Source of the DNA: Abelmoschus esculentus
Taxonomy: Eukaryota; Streptophyta; Magnoliopsida; Malvales; Malvaceae
Direction of reading: 5' to 3'
Length of the DNA stretch: 64,000 nucleotides
NCBI GenBank assembly: GCA_035048815.1
Contig: JAUCBN010000017.1
Location: 18,410,936 to 18,474,935 of the forward strand
Shown here: piece by piece, positions 34,403 through 47,234 of the stretch
Layout: each line of letters starts with the position of its first letter
How positions within the stretch are numbered: position 1 is the first letter of the stretch
Position numbers and translations under genes: made by a program
The notes under the pieces: model-generated
What the model was told of the DNA's origin: nothing
What the model saw: only the letters and a program-made list of their open reading frames with translations
Database searches by the model: none

Positions 34403-35688
34403 TTAGTTCAAACCATTGTCCTGATTTTAAAATCTAAATCAATTAAGAATTGTTGTTTGTTTTTTTCTTTATTACAATGACAACATCGACCGTGTCTTGT
34501 GCCATCTGGATGGAGAACACAAAGAAAAGGGGAAACTTGGATATTACATAGTTTGAAGGCATTACACAAGAAAAATATGGCACCAACAAAAAGACATAGA
34601 CACACTATTAATATTGTTGAACATGCTTAGTTTGTTTATATGTTTTAAATGTTAATATTATCTGCGGATCAAATGATTCGAGTTAAAAATTTGTCATATG
34701 ACATAATAAATTTGTAAAGATGATATGTGATATAATAATATATCTGATTATTTATATTAATAACCGATAATTTTATCATTCAAATTTTTCATACACGGCT
34801 TCGTCTATAGATTTAACTCTTTAGAAATTTTTTGTAACGATAATGTTCAAATATATGATATTGTTTGAGATATTTAATGTCTTATTCTGTTAAACTAATA
34901 ATTTAATTTTTATTTAAGCTAAAAATAATAATTACGTATTAAAATATTAATATTGAATTTTAGTTGACCAGGAAGTTAAATTATATAAAAATATAATATT
35001 TTAATTTCTCAAATAATTATAGATACAATTTAAATATAATAATTTTCACATTTGATTTTTAACAAAATGAGAAGAAAACTATTTATTCTGAAAATAAAAT
35101 GGATTTAATAGTTTTAATGATAAGTAACAAGTAGCCATATATATATATATTTATTATCTTCAGCTTTTACTAAAAGTTTCGTATTAGATAAAACTTTATT
35201 CTCTCGGATCGTTAATCTTGAAAATTTTTTAATAGATTAATTTAATATTTTTAATAATCCATAAATATTTATAAATTAATATTTATTTATATATATTTTT
35301 TTATTTTTTAACAATATATATTATAAATAAAATAATTTAAACTCAAAATTTATATAATAAATATTATATGATTCTTTTATTAGAACAACTTGTTGAATTT
35401 AATTGATTAGTTTAATTTAATCTTCATTGATAGTTGAATGTATAATAGATTATAATTTTTTTATTATGTACTTATATTTTAAAAATATTATATTCTTTTA
35501 CGTTTAAAGTATCAAACTTTTTGACAAAGAAACGCATAATATAACCTTTTTTTAATTATTACATACTATAAACAATTGAAACTTGTAAAGTATACCTTAT
35601 GATAGCGTAACGTGTTAAGGTTGTTGTGTGGGACCAAGAAGGGGGAATATGCGAAAGTTTTTTTTTTTGAGTTAACAAAATTTTATAC
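34403..35688. other. AT-rich intergenic DNA
   Basis: No gene or element with clear ends is seen. Confidence 0.4.
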
Positions 35689-35696
35689 GTGATTAT

Positions 35697-36257
35697 TAAA
35701 CGTAGGTAAGATTGAATACCCGATTAATTTGAATATAATTAGTTTTTGTTTCGATAATCATCGATTTTTGAAAGATAGATTAGTCTCGGTTTCAATCATA
35801 TCAAGTCTTAATTAAGAATTGATAACGTTATTGGTGGATATTGATTTCAATATCGGATACCCGATCAAATAGTTTATTCTTAAAAAAAATGAGTAAATGA
35901 AGAAAAAAATTAACCACCAATAATAATATTAAATAATAAAATTAAAATATTGTATATCTAAAATTAAAGTTTTAAAACTATTCATACTTATAATATTCAT
36001 ACATAAAAAGAAAGTTTGATAAAAAATATAAAAAATAATACCAGATATTTGGCATTAGTCTCAGTCCTACTGGGTGTCCACCGGGTACTGAGTCCAAAAA
36101 ATCAAGATATAATTTTAGTCCGATCCCGATTATGATCAGGACTTAAATTTTAAATCTAATCTTGATCTCACCAAACCAAACCAATAACAGACAAAAATCT
36201 ACTGATTCTTATCAGCTTCATGATCGGGATCGAGTAATCGGATTTTTTTCCATCCCA
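35697..36257. mobile_element. Non-autonomous hAT-type element, family 1 copy 2
   Basis: It aligns end to end and in the same orientation with the element at 22880-23367. The start TAAACGTAGGTAAGATTGAA corresponds base for base to TAGGGGTGGGCGAGATCGGG. The inverted right end is TGGGATGG. It is flanked by a perfect 8-bp TSD GTGATTAT (35689-35696 and 36258-36265). It is 561 bp long, more diverged than copy 1, and has no transposase. Confidence 0.83.
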
Positions 36258-36265
36258 GTGATTAT

Positions 36266-38002
36266 TACGATTTACAAAACCTCGATGCTAGTGACGTCAC
36301 GTGTCGTACATTCTAAGCAACTCAAAGTCTGAACTCAGTTCAACTCGGCAATTGGGCTTTGGCAAGGCAGGAGTACTATGTGACACAAGTATCGGTGGTT
36401 GGCCCAAGACATGGCATTCATCATTTTCTATCCTTTCTGCTTCTTGTCATTTTTGCTTCGCCTTAAAACGCAAATTAAATTCATGATTTACAACCGGATG
36501 AGTATGGTTCGGTTCTTGCTAAGAGTCGTTTGCTTTTTGATTCACGTCGATTAATAATTTAAATATTATTAATAAAAAATTAACAAGGTTTTATATTTAA
36601 TTAATTAGTTGTTATACTATAAAGTTGTAAGACTCTGATCCTTGATAGTCTATGGTCCATCTTGTTTCATGTTCGTAGTATATTTTTTATGATACGTTAC
36701 TCGTTTAATTTTATGATAAATTTGTGTTTGTATAAATTTTTTTCGACGTTCAAATTTAATTATTAGTGATCGTTTAATAATTTTATCTATTATAATTATT
36801 TATTGATATATTCAGATTTATTTAAATACAAGATTATTGATTTCCCTCGTCACACCTTCGTCACTTATCAAGCGTTTAGTAAATTCAATTTATTTATTGT
36901 ATATTGATAATGCTCTTAACTTTTTTGTCTTTTAGTTGAACTTATACACGTGACAACGGCATCATTTATCAGCGTGATTGAGTTTCACTCTTTCGGTATG
37001 GGGAATACTTTTTATTATTCGTTAAGATTTTTTTTTTATGTTTAAATCTCTTTAATTGACTTTTTTAAATAATAAAAAATATCTGATATAGGTAACATTG
37101 TAACAAAGAATAGTAAACTATGATTAAAGAATAAAATTTTATATTTGAATAATGTATTATCAACTTTTAACTAATTGTATTAAAAAATATTATTATTATT
37201 ATTATTTGAATTCGGTTTTATGTCATGTATATTAATAATTTTATTATTTGAATTCAATTCGTTATAATATTAAAAAAATTATTATTTGAATTCGATTCAT
37301 TATGATATCAAAAAATTATTATTTGAATTCGATTCATTATGGTGTTAATAATTTTATCTATTAAAATTTAATTATTTTATTTTATATATATATTCTTAAG
37401 ATTAAATCTTTATTTTTTGTCTTATAAATAAAAAGAAAGTGAGTGATTACTTAATAATTAACTAAGAGTGAATTATTAACATGAAGAAAATGGAGTGGAT
37501 AGATTTTAGTGGATAAGACTATGTATGAATGATATGTAAAATCAGATTTATCTAGTATTTTTCGTTCAGAAAAATACTTAGAAAATTATATTATAAGTTT
37601 ATTCGTTACATCATTCGTGATCTCACTAATAAAAAATATTTATTTTATTAATTTTTATATCATATTTTTATCAAATAAATTTTTAATTATATTTATCGTA
37701 AACTAAATTAAAATTAACTTCTATCAAATGATTTTTTAAATATAACGTAAAAATAAAATAAATAGTTTTTATTAATTAAATCTAAGATAACGTAACGAGT
37801 TAAATTTATAATATATTTTTTAAAAATCGTTGCTTCCCTTGTTTACGTTCTGGTAAATCATTTCCCCCTTTCATTCCAATTTCCAAGTTTAGAACATAGT
37901 TCCAAGCAAACCAGTAGTTGAACTGGAGATTGGGTTTAGAATTCAAAAGCTCACTCATCATTCTCAAATCAAGATTGAGAAAGCAGCTGTAATATGAAAT
38001 GG
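36266..38002. other. Region upstream of the NPF pseudogene
   Basis: A less AT-rich patch (36280-36490) opens with TGACGTCACGTGTC, a joined C-box/G-box type motif. The rest is AT-rich. No intact gene is seen, and the first exon(s) of the NPF gene are not found here. Confidence 0.4.
37190..37355. repeat. Short tandem repeat, units of about 37-41 bp
   Basis: Four units share ATTATTTGAATTCGATTCAT with small changes, spaced 37-41 bp. They sit in an AT-rich region and have no coding meaning. Confidence 0.7.
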
Positions 38003-39627
38003 TAAGTGGTAATGGTCCTAATGGAGTAATTTGTTGCTTGAAATTAGTTTTGTCATTGAAGATTAGGGGAAAATGATGATTAATTGAAGATCATGAGCTA
38101 AAGGGTGCTTAGCCTCAGGATTATTTTAATCGTTTTTACTAGTTGATCTTCTTTACATACAGGGGATAGGTTTGTTGACTCTGTCGGCTACACTTTCAAC
38201 CGTTACCAGTTCTGGTGCACATAATGCTGATAATGTCACGTTAAACACTTCATCAGCGCCTCGGTTTCAAGTGATACTATTCTTCTTCTCTCTATATCTG
38301 GTAGCATTTGCACAAGGTGGGCATAAGCCATGCGTTCAAGCTTTCGGTGCCGATCAATTTGATGCACAAGACTCTGAGGAGTGCAAAGCCAAGAGTTCTT
38401 TCTTTAATTGGTGGTACTTCGGTATCGCTGTCGTATCTTAGTGACCCTTTTGGTTTTAACTTACATACAAGATAATCTAAGTTGGGTTCTTGGATTTGCA
38501 ATACCTGGTATTGTGATGACTGTTACGCTGCTTGTTTTTATGCTTGGAACAACCACTTACAGGTTTAGTGTTAAAGGGGATGAAGTAAACTCATTTGTGA
38601 GGATTGGTCGAGTTTTCGTTTTGGCTTTTAGGAACAGAAAAACAGCTTCTTCAGTAATTGCTACTGAGGAAGCTCTTCCAACTGAAAGTTCCAAGGAATT
38701 CAAGTAAGTCACATATATTCGTATAATCGAAATTAAGACCATAATATGTATTGTAAAACCAACTAGTTGCGTAGTGATAAGAAATTAATTGGATTTACGA
38801 ATGTGGTGGTAGATTCCTCGAGAATGCCTTGCTTGCCCCAAACGGTACAGTGGAGCAGGGAAAAGTGTGTAGCATCAGAGAGGTTGAAGAAGCAAAGGGT
38901 GTGTTAAGGCTTGTACCTATATGGGCTACAAGCTTGATATATGCAGTTGTTTTTGCAGTCATCAACATTGTTTACCAAGCAAGGTGCTACCATGGACAGA
39001 TCAATTACAGCAGGGTTGAAAATACCAGCTGCTTCACTTCAGTGTTTCATAAGCTTTGCAATTATTCTCTTCATTCCCATATACGATCGACTATTTGTTC
39101 CTTTAGCAAGAGCTGTCACCGGAAAACCAGCTGGAATTACAATGCTTCAAAGAGTAGGAACCGGCATTGCTCTATCAGCCATAGCCATGGTGATTGCTGC
39201 TTTAGTAGAGACAAAGAGGCTTACAACCGCTCAAGAACACGGGTTGGTAGACCAGCCGAATGCGATGGTTCCAATGAGTGTGTGGTGGCTGATCCCTCAA
39301 TACACAATCTATGGATTAACCAGTGTGTTAGCCATTGTTGGTCTTCAAGAGTTTTTTTATGATCAGATGCCTGATGAATTGAAAAGCATAGGTATTGCAG
39401 TCTACCTCAGCGTCCTTGGTGTAGGAGATTTCTTAAGCAGCTTTCTCATCTCTGGTATCGAGAAAGCAACCGGCGGAGATGGTCGAGATAGCTGGTTTTC
39501 AGATAATCTGAATAGGGCACATCTTGATTACTTTTATTGGCTGCTTGCTGCACTTAGTGCCGTTGGATTACTTCTCTATGTATATTCTACAAAATCCTAT
39601 ATTTATGCTAGGCGAAATACATTATAG
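38000..39627 (+). pseudogene. NRT1/PTR family (NPF) transporter pseudogene
   Basis: Proton-coupled nitrate/peptide transporter family; sequence style suggests the NPF5 group. Recognisable parts are exon 38163-38702 (GIGLLTLSATLST, ACGADQF-like AFGADQFDAQD, SSFFNWWYFG) and exon from 38812 to the stop at 39625-39627 (FLENALLAPNGT, GLQEFFYDQMPDELKSIG, SYIYARRNTL). It is broken in three ways. About 100 N-terminal residues are absent; the upstream ATG|GTAAGT at 38000 would give only Met. There is a 1-bp loss near 38426 within YFGI. There is a 2-bp loss near 38956, just before QSSTLFTKQGATMDRS. The second half after 38957 is open and well kept, so decay looks recent, or the breaks could be assembly errors. 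Confidence 0.85.
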
Positions 39628-40758
39628 CTTTCTTCTAAAGCCATGTTGCTCGGATTGGCTCGTCGGTATCGGAAAAGGGTCTGGTTTAGCTACATGTTCA
39701 ACCTCCTTTGTAGTTTGTTATGTACTTTGATAACTTATAATCTTACATTCAACATAGTATGCCGTTTGCACTTTCATTTCGTTTGAAGCTTGGTGAGTTG
39801 CTGCGAAGGAATAAAATCCAAGTTTAATCCAATCGATAATCAGACTTCAAAAAAATCTAACTTCGAATCCGAATCCAAGTCCAAGTCTAATTATATAAAT
39901 CTAAATTCATCTAATAAAATATCTAAAATCCAAATCTAAATCTAAAAGTTCAAATCCAATTATTTTTTTAAAGTAAAAACTCAAACAAATATTTTTAAAT
40001 GAAAAAAATCATCAAATAAATATATTTAAATTAATAGCACAAACAAATCTAAAAAAAATATTATAATCCAATATAAAACAAATTAAATTAACAACTCAAA
40101 TTACAATTAAAAAAACTCAAATAAATAAATTGTTCTTATCTAAACTACTATTGTCTTTCTAATCTATCAATATAATTACTTTCTAAATCATAATTATAAA
40201 ATATCTAATAAATATTATAATCTAATGAAATAAATTTAAAATATAATCAAAACGTTGGACTACTACAATTTGATATAGAAAAAAGTTTTTAACTATCAAA
40301 CTTTTAGTGTTTCACTAAAGTTAAACAAAAATCTATAAATAAGAGAAAAACATAAATAAAATCTTTAAAGATATTAATTAAATATAAAATTAATTAATAT
40401 TTGTAAATCTAAGAATTTTAAATTATTTTATTCAGATTTATATATGGATCGAACTCATATCAGATATGAATCTAGATTAAATTTGAATTAGATCACGATA
40501 ATATCCATAACCAATCTACCTCCTATTAGGACTCAAATTTTATTTTGAATTCAGTCTTTTTTTAAAATCAAATTTAGATTAAATCATTTTTTAAATCGAA
40601 TCAAATTCAGATCAGATTCCGATTATATTATCACCCCTACGAAGATTAGGCAGAGGTAAGGGAAACGGAGGAGCCGGTACTGCCGGGGGGAAGTCACATG
40701 GGCCTGAATCTGCCTTTTGAAGATATTCAACGTTCTCTACCGCCTCTTCCGGCATAAC
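39628..40758. other. Intergenic region with possible hAT-type remnant
   Basis: From about 39805 to 40639 the DNA is rich in AAATCTAAATCC-type words. It ends in TATCACCCCTA, whose inverse TAGGGGTGATA looks like a hAT-type end. The left end is too worn to define and no TSD was found. Confidence 0.4.
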
Positions 40759-41323
40759 TAGGGATGTAAATGAATAGGTGTTGGACGAGCTGTTTTTGAA
40801 CCGTTTGTATAATATTTATTTATTAAGTTAAATAAATGAATATGAATAAATATTTTATGTTTGATTAATAGACGAACGAACACGAACATAAGTGCGTTTG
40901 GTTCGTTTATATTCACAAACAAACTTGTTTATGTTCGTTTATAAGTTCGCTTATAGGCTTGTTTATGTTCTTTTATATACAAACGCTAAACAAACATGTT
41001 CATGAATACTAAACGAACATGTTTGTGAACGCTAAATAAACAAGTTGATAACGAACTCGTTCGCGAACCCTTAACGAACATGTTCACGAACGTTAAACGA
41101 ATAAATTATCTAACATATAAATGAACACGTTCATGAACGTTAAATGAACACGTTGGTGAACATTAAACGAACCAAGCCCGAACACGACAAAAAAAACAAA
41201 CCAAACTTGAATGTACCATTAAAAATTTAAACGAACACGAACAAAGTTTGAACACCTTCAAAAATAAATAAACGAACACGGACATACCCTTGTCCGTTCA
41301 AGCTCGGTTCGTTTATACTCCTA
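40759..41323. mobile_element. Non-autonomous hAT-type element with CGAACG repeats
   Basis: It starts TAGGGATGTAAATGAATAGG and ends ATACTCCTA (inverse TAGGAGTAT). Flanking 8-mers GGCATAAC (40751-40758) and AACATAAC (41324-41331) agree at 6 of 8 positions, as expected for an aged TSD. The inside has many copies of AACGAACACG/GTTCGTTTA-type words in both orientations, which can fold into hairpins. No transposase is present. Confidence 0.7.
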
Positions 41324-41331
41324 AACATAAC

Positions 41332-41879
41332 TGCAGTGTTGGCTTTTCGAACAGTGCGGCTAAAAAATTGAAAGGTATTAAAATTTTTTGAGGGCAAACT
41401 ACTCAAGTATCTATTAAACTATAAAAAATATACATTTTGATTATTAAACTATCGAATTTATCAATCAAATCATTGAATTATAATAAAAATTAATTTTTGA
41501 ATTTTATTAAAAATTATAAATATTAATATAAAATATTATTTAAAAGTCTCGTATCTTAAATTTATGATAAATTTTTATAAATTTCAACTTACCTACCACA
41601 GATTAGACATTCCACGAAATTAATCTCAATAATAAAAGATGATACGTTTTATTTAGATAACCCAAATTTAAATATTATACGTACATAATATATATTTTAT
41701 TAAATATTAAAATAAATAAATAAATATTAATTAATATTTATAATCATATTAATAGACTTAAAAATATAATTTTTTTATTTTATTTTTTAGACCGTTGGAT
41801 TATAAAACATTGACTTCAAGGTTTTTTTTTTCAAACGTTTTGGCTTGTGTTTTAAGAGAAACCTGAATGTTAAGCGGAC
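41332..41879. other. Promoter region of the PPR gene
   Basis: AT-rich, with no clear promoter element. Nothing else is seen. Confidence 0.35.
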
Positions 41880-44290
41880 ATGTTACTTGAGAAAACCAAG
41901 CCCCTTATTTTCAACCATTTTTATCAAACACCTTACATGCATCTATCTTTCGACTCAGTTACCTACACAAAACTCGTTCAACGCTCCACCAAATCCAGTT
42001 GTTTGATCCACGGGAAACTTGCCCATGCACATATCATTAAATCTGCTTTCAAGCCATGCCTTTTTTTGCTGAACAATCTTTTAAACATGTATTCCAAAGC
42101 TGGTGAAATGGATGTTGCTCACCGCTTGTTTGACAAAATGCCCAAGCCAAATCTCGTTTCCTTTAACTCTCTGATTTCTGGATATAACCAGATGGGTGCT
42201 TTTGATAAAGCCATTCTGGTATTTACTGAAGCTAGAAAGGCTTGTCTGAAACTTGACAAGTTCACTTATGCTGGTGCTTTAAATGTTTGCTCTCAAACCG
42301 GGGATCTCAGGCAAGGGAAGATAATTCATGGATTGATTGTAGTGAGTGGGTTGAGTGAGATAGCATTTTTGACGAACTCCTTAATAGATATGTATTGCAA
42401 ATGTGAATGTGTTGATCAGGCACGAGTTTTGTTTGAGACTTCCAAGGAGGTTGATGAGATTTCATGGAATACATTGATTGCTGGTTATGTTCGTATGAAT
42501 AAAAATAAAGAGATGTTGAAACTATTAACAAGTATGCATCATAATGGCTTGAAATTGAATACTTATACCATGGGAAGTGTCTTGAAGGCTTGTAGTACGA
42601 ACATGGATATAGGGATAATGTGTGGGAAAATGCTTCATGGATGTATAATGAAACTTGGGTTTGATATCGACATTGTTGTTGGGACGTCATTGCTTGATAT
42701 GTACGCAAAAAAGGGAGAACTACATAGTGCAATCAAAGTTTTTACAAGCATGTCAAACCGCAATATTGTCATGTATAATGCCATGATATCTGGATTTATA
42801 GAAAGCGGAAGCATTAGCAAGGAATGTGCAAACGAAGCCTGCAGACTTTTCTTTGAAGTGCAAAGACAAGGATTGAAGCCCTCAAAATTTACATTCTCAA
42901 GCATGCTTAAAGCTTGTATTGCAGTTGAAGACTTTGTCTATGGCAAGCAAATTCACGCTCAAATATGCAAGTATAATTTGCAGTCTGATGAGTTCATAGG
43001 AAGTGCACTTATTGAACTGTATTCCTTGATGGGGTCAACCGAAGATGGTTTGAAATGTTTTAGATCAACACCCACGCGTGATATTGTCTTGTGGACATCC
43101 ATGATTGCATGCTATATTCAAAATGGGAAATTTGAAAGTGCATTAAGTCTCTTTTATGAATTAATGGCCTGTGGAGGAAAACCAGATGAGTTCACTATCT
43201 CAAACATTTTGAGTGCTTGTGCAGACCTAGCAATTGCAAGATTGGGTGAGCAGGTTCATGGACATGTAGTGAAAAGTGGCTTTGGGAACTTCAGAATTGT
43301 TCAAAATTCACAGATTTGCATGTATGCGAAGTGTGGCGACATATATTCCGCGAATCTGACATTTCAAGAGACAGAGAATCCAGATGTGGTTTCTTGGTCA
43401 GTGATGATCTGTAGCTGCGCACAACATGGCTGTGCTAGGGATGCTTTAAACCTCTTTGGATTAATGAAGCAAAACGGGATTAAGCCTAATCAGATTACAT
43501 TTGTAGGAGTTTTATCTGCTTGCAGTTATGGTGGGCTTGTCGAAGAAGGGTTAAAGTATGTCAATGGATCCCTCCCGTCTATCATTTCTAGGTGCATTGG
43601 TATTTATGATGTGCATGCATGAGGATGTGAAGGGTTGTAGGGACACATTGCATCCATAAATCTCTAAAATGAATCAATCTACATGCTGCCCAATTTTTTT
43701 ACAATGGGAAATTGTTTTAGGCAGATGCTAGAATACTTGTACATACATGCACTGGTTTTGAATTCCCAATTTCCTTTTCTTCTCTCGTTTTATTGAACTG
43801 CTATATTTCTCCCATTAGCATTCTGTTTTTCTATGCCAATCTCCTTAGGAGCTTCTGTTCAAGCAGATTTTATTTCTTTGCTTTTATTCATAATAACTAT
43901 GTGATTAACCTTTTGAATTCCTACAGATACTTTGAAAGCATGAAGGATTACGGTGTTGAAACCAGCATAGAGCATTACTGCTGTGTTGTCGACCTCTTTG
44001 GTCGTGCTGGAAAGCTAGCAGATGCTGAAAACATCATCCTCACCTCGGGTTTCAAGAATAATCCAATAATGTGGCAAGCCTTGTTGAGTGCTTGCAAGGT
44101 TTATAAGGATGCCGTAATTGGGAATCGTGCTGCAATGAAAGTAATCGAACTTCAACCCCAAAAGTCTTCATCTTATGTTCTTCTTCACAACATCTATGCT
44201 GATGCTGCTGTGGAACCATTGGCTGCTAGTGTCAGAGAACTGATGCAACAGCGAGGGGTGAAGAAGGAGCCTGGTCTGAGTTGGATTTAG
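41880..44290 (+). CDS. PLS-type pentatricopeptide repeat protein, cut short in the E+ tail
   Basis: Organelle RNA-binding protein of the PLS class, whose members guide C-to-U editing or RNA processing. The exons are 41880-43555 and 43927-44290 (GT-AG, phase 2), giving 679 aa. The product is a run of PPR units with the usual words: NLLNMYSKAGEMDVAHRLFD, NSLISGYNQMG, WNTLIAGYVR, SVLKACSTNMD, MYAKCGDIYSA and VGVLSACSYGGLVEEGLK. An E domain follows (VVDLFGRAGKLADAENII, WQALLSACKVY, SSYVLLHNIYA, VKKEPGLSWI). The TAG at 44288 takes the place of the Glu that normally follows SWI. Beyond it, VGNIIH and, one frame over, EILEKMMEFGYVNQ are still readable. So the E+ part is lost by a stop plus frame breaks. 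It resembles the Arabidopsis At3g13880 type from memory. It could be a working E-type protein or an early pseudogene. Confidence 0.82.
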
Positions 44291-44959
44291 GTTGGAAACA
44301 TAATTCATTTCTTTTCCATGGTTGGAATATCTTTCCTTTTGAGTCAAGTAATCTACTTAGGTTGTGAGAAATTTTGGAGAAGATGATGGAATTTGGTTAT
44401 GTTAATCAAAGGTCTGCTTCTAGTTCAACTGAAAGCAAGGCCAAGTGAGCTCCGCGATGAACTATCACAGTTTTAACAGCAATTACCTTTGGATTTACTA
44501 GCTATTGAAGATGATCTCCTGTTAGGATGATGAGATATTTGAGACCCTGCCCTGATTGTCTCAGAACAACTGAAGCTGTTGCAAAAGGTTAGATTGTTGG
44601 ATGGCTTCCTAGAAACAGTTGAGCATTAATGTACTGAGTCTGATAACAGTTATCAGAAATGACACATGAAGCAAAAACTGACCATTTGAAACGTGAGGGA
44701 TGAATTCGAAAAAGCTGTTTGGACAAATAACTTACATCACTTAAACTTGGGTGCGAGTGTTAGATACGAGTATACATCCGTCATTCTGTCACAGCTACAT
44801 TGGATTTTATTCGAGTTCTTTCCATATATTTGGAGGACCATTGGTAGGCAATATCTTTCTTAATATGAGTACTTGAAGGAAAATGAAAGTCTAAGCACAA
44901 TAGCACAGAACTCTGCCTAAGATCAGCCACTTTTAGATGCAATGGAGTGGAAACAGAGG
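44291..44959. other. Former E+ tail and 3' region of the PPR gene
   Basis: The first 160 bp hold the remains of the PPR E+ motif in two frames. The rest has no recognised gene. Confidence 0.5.
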
Positions 44960-46389
44960 TATGCATCCATCCTCAAAGTTTTAGTTTATATATGGAAATA
45001 AATATTTCATGTTATTATAAATATTTTTTAAATTATCAATTTGAATTAGAGTTAAATTTAAAATAATTTATATTTATTTATCTTAAAATATTTATGAAAA
45101 AAAATAATTACAACATTTATCTTTATTGGTTTCTCCTTTACTACTGTTTGTCGTTATTTTTTTTTAAGTTTTGTTTTATTCTCTTCGGTCTTCACTACGA
45201 CTATGCTATTTTTTATTTTATTTTTTAATATCATATATCATTTAAATCATGTTGATATTTTTCGTATTTGTTAAGGTTGTTTTTTAATTTTATTTTTATT
45301 CTTATTTGTTACAACAATCGAAATATTATTTATGTTATTTTTTTATTCTTTATAATAAACTTTATCTTTTTAGTTTAATTTTTATCGTTAATTTATAATT
45401 AATATTTATTTTTTAAAATAATTTTATTTATCTTATTTTAATTTTTTTACGTTTAGAGATCGTATACGATCATTTCTATTGTCCATGTAAACTCACTCAA
45501 ATTCTTAATCTTATCGAATATCTTTTTATAAGGAGAGAGATGAAAAGATTGATCTAAACTTAAATTAAAATAAATTTATTTGGATTATATTTTTTAGAAA
45601 TTATATAAAATTTAAAATTTATATAATCTTTTATATTTAATTTATAAAAGTTAAATTTTAAATTATTAGCTTTAATATTTTAAAATGCAATTTTTGAACT
45701 TTAAATCCTTTCCCCCCTAAATCATGACTTAATTTTTAAGTTTTAAAATTAAAAAAATTGTGTAAACTAAGAAAAATACATAATACTTGAAAATATGAGG
45801 TTAAAATATTATGATATTTAATTAATTAGTTATTTAATTTATATTAAATATTATTTGAATTTTAGTGTCTTGGAGACATGTGGATATCATGCAGTTCACC
45901 ACATTAAATTTTAGTTTCAGATCTTTCTACTAGTCTTTCCGGTAAGCATGACAAGTTTGGAACATGCAGTCTACCAAATAAAGAGAAATTATTTTAATTT
46001 GATTTTAATATATATATATATCAAATTATATATATTATTTTTATTTTAAACCAAATATTTATAATTTAATTTAACATTTATTTGTATAACTAAAAATTTA
46101 AACTTAAAATATATATTTAAATTTATAACTAAATTTAGTTTAAATAAATTAAGGTAAGTATTAAATTAAACCAGAAAAAAAAATAGTTTTAAGATAAGTA
46201 TAAATTTGAGTATGTCTAAAAAAAATTAAAATAAGTGCTAAATTTGAATAATATAATTTAAAAATTATTAATTTTTAAATGATTTAAAAACACATAAATA
46301 ATTTAAATCTAAAAAATAAATTAAATGAATTTAAAATTTAAATTAAGTGCATTGGATGCGGACGTATACCTTCTAACGTATAAATATTA

Positions 46390-47234
46390 GACATAAAGAC
46401 AATTTTAACCCTTAATGTTTATAGTTTTTGTCGTTTTGGCCCTTATTCCTTTTTTGGATAAATTTAGCCCTTAACCTATATATTTTTAACTAGCTTGATG
46501 ACTGGACCGTTAAAAATTTAACGATGATATATATATGGAATATAATTTTAAATGATATGAAATATAACCTATCAAATACATATATGTATGGAATATATTT
46601 TTATTCTAATATAAAATATAAAACAATTAAAATTTAAATAAAATATTAAAAATTAATTAATTCTAAAATAAAATATTATTAAACATTCTTAACCCTAACT
46701 ACGATAAAATCAAAATCTTATTCGAATTGTGTTTATATTTTTTATATTTATTATATATTTTTTTATATATTTTTATATTCGAATTGTGTTTATATTTTTA
46801 TTACTAAAATAAAAATATAAACACAATTCGAATAAGATTTTGATTTTATCGTAATTATAGTTAAGAATGTTTAATAATCTTTTATTTTAGAATTAATTAA
46901 TTTTTAATATTTTATTTAAATTTTAATTGTTTTATAATAATAATAATAATATATTAGAATAAAATTATCTTCTATCTATCTACCTACCTACCTACCTACC
47001 TACCTACCTACCTACCTATATATATATTTGATAGGTTACATTCCATATCATTTAAAATTATATTTCATATATATATCATCGTTAAATTTTTAACGGTCCA
47101 TTCATCAAGCTAGTTAAAAAATAAGCTATTTGTCAAAAAGATATAGGTTAAGGGCTAAATTTATCCCAAAAAAAAGAATAAGGGCCCAAACGACAAAAAC
47201 TATAAACGTTAAGGGTTAAAATTGTTTTTATGCC
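46390..47234. mobile_element. MULE-type MITE, copy 2 (9-bp TSD)
   Basis: It has the same family ends as 3301-4375: GACATAAAGACAATTTTAAC on the left and ATGCC at the right end. It is flanked by a perfect 9-bp TSD TAAATATTA (46381-46389 and 47235-47243). The paralogous segments at 60807-60815 and 49784-49792 show the single, empty target (TAAATATTA and CAAATATTA). It is 845 bp long and non-autonomous, and contains a CTAC microsatellite. Confidence 0.9.
46973..47018. repeat. (CTAC)n microsatellite
   Basis: About ten to eleven CTAC units, preceded by CTAT variants, lie inside the right arm of the MULE-type MITE. The sibling element at 3301-4375 lacks the expansion. Confidence 0.85.
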
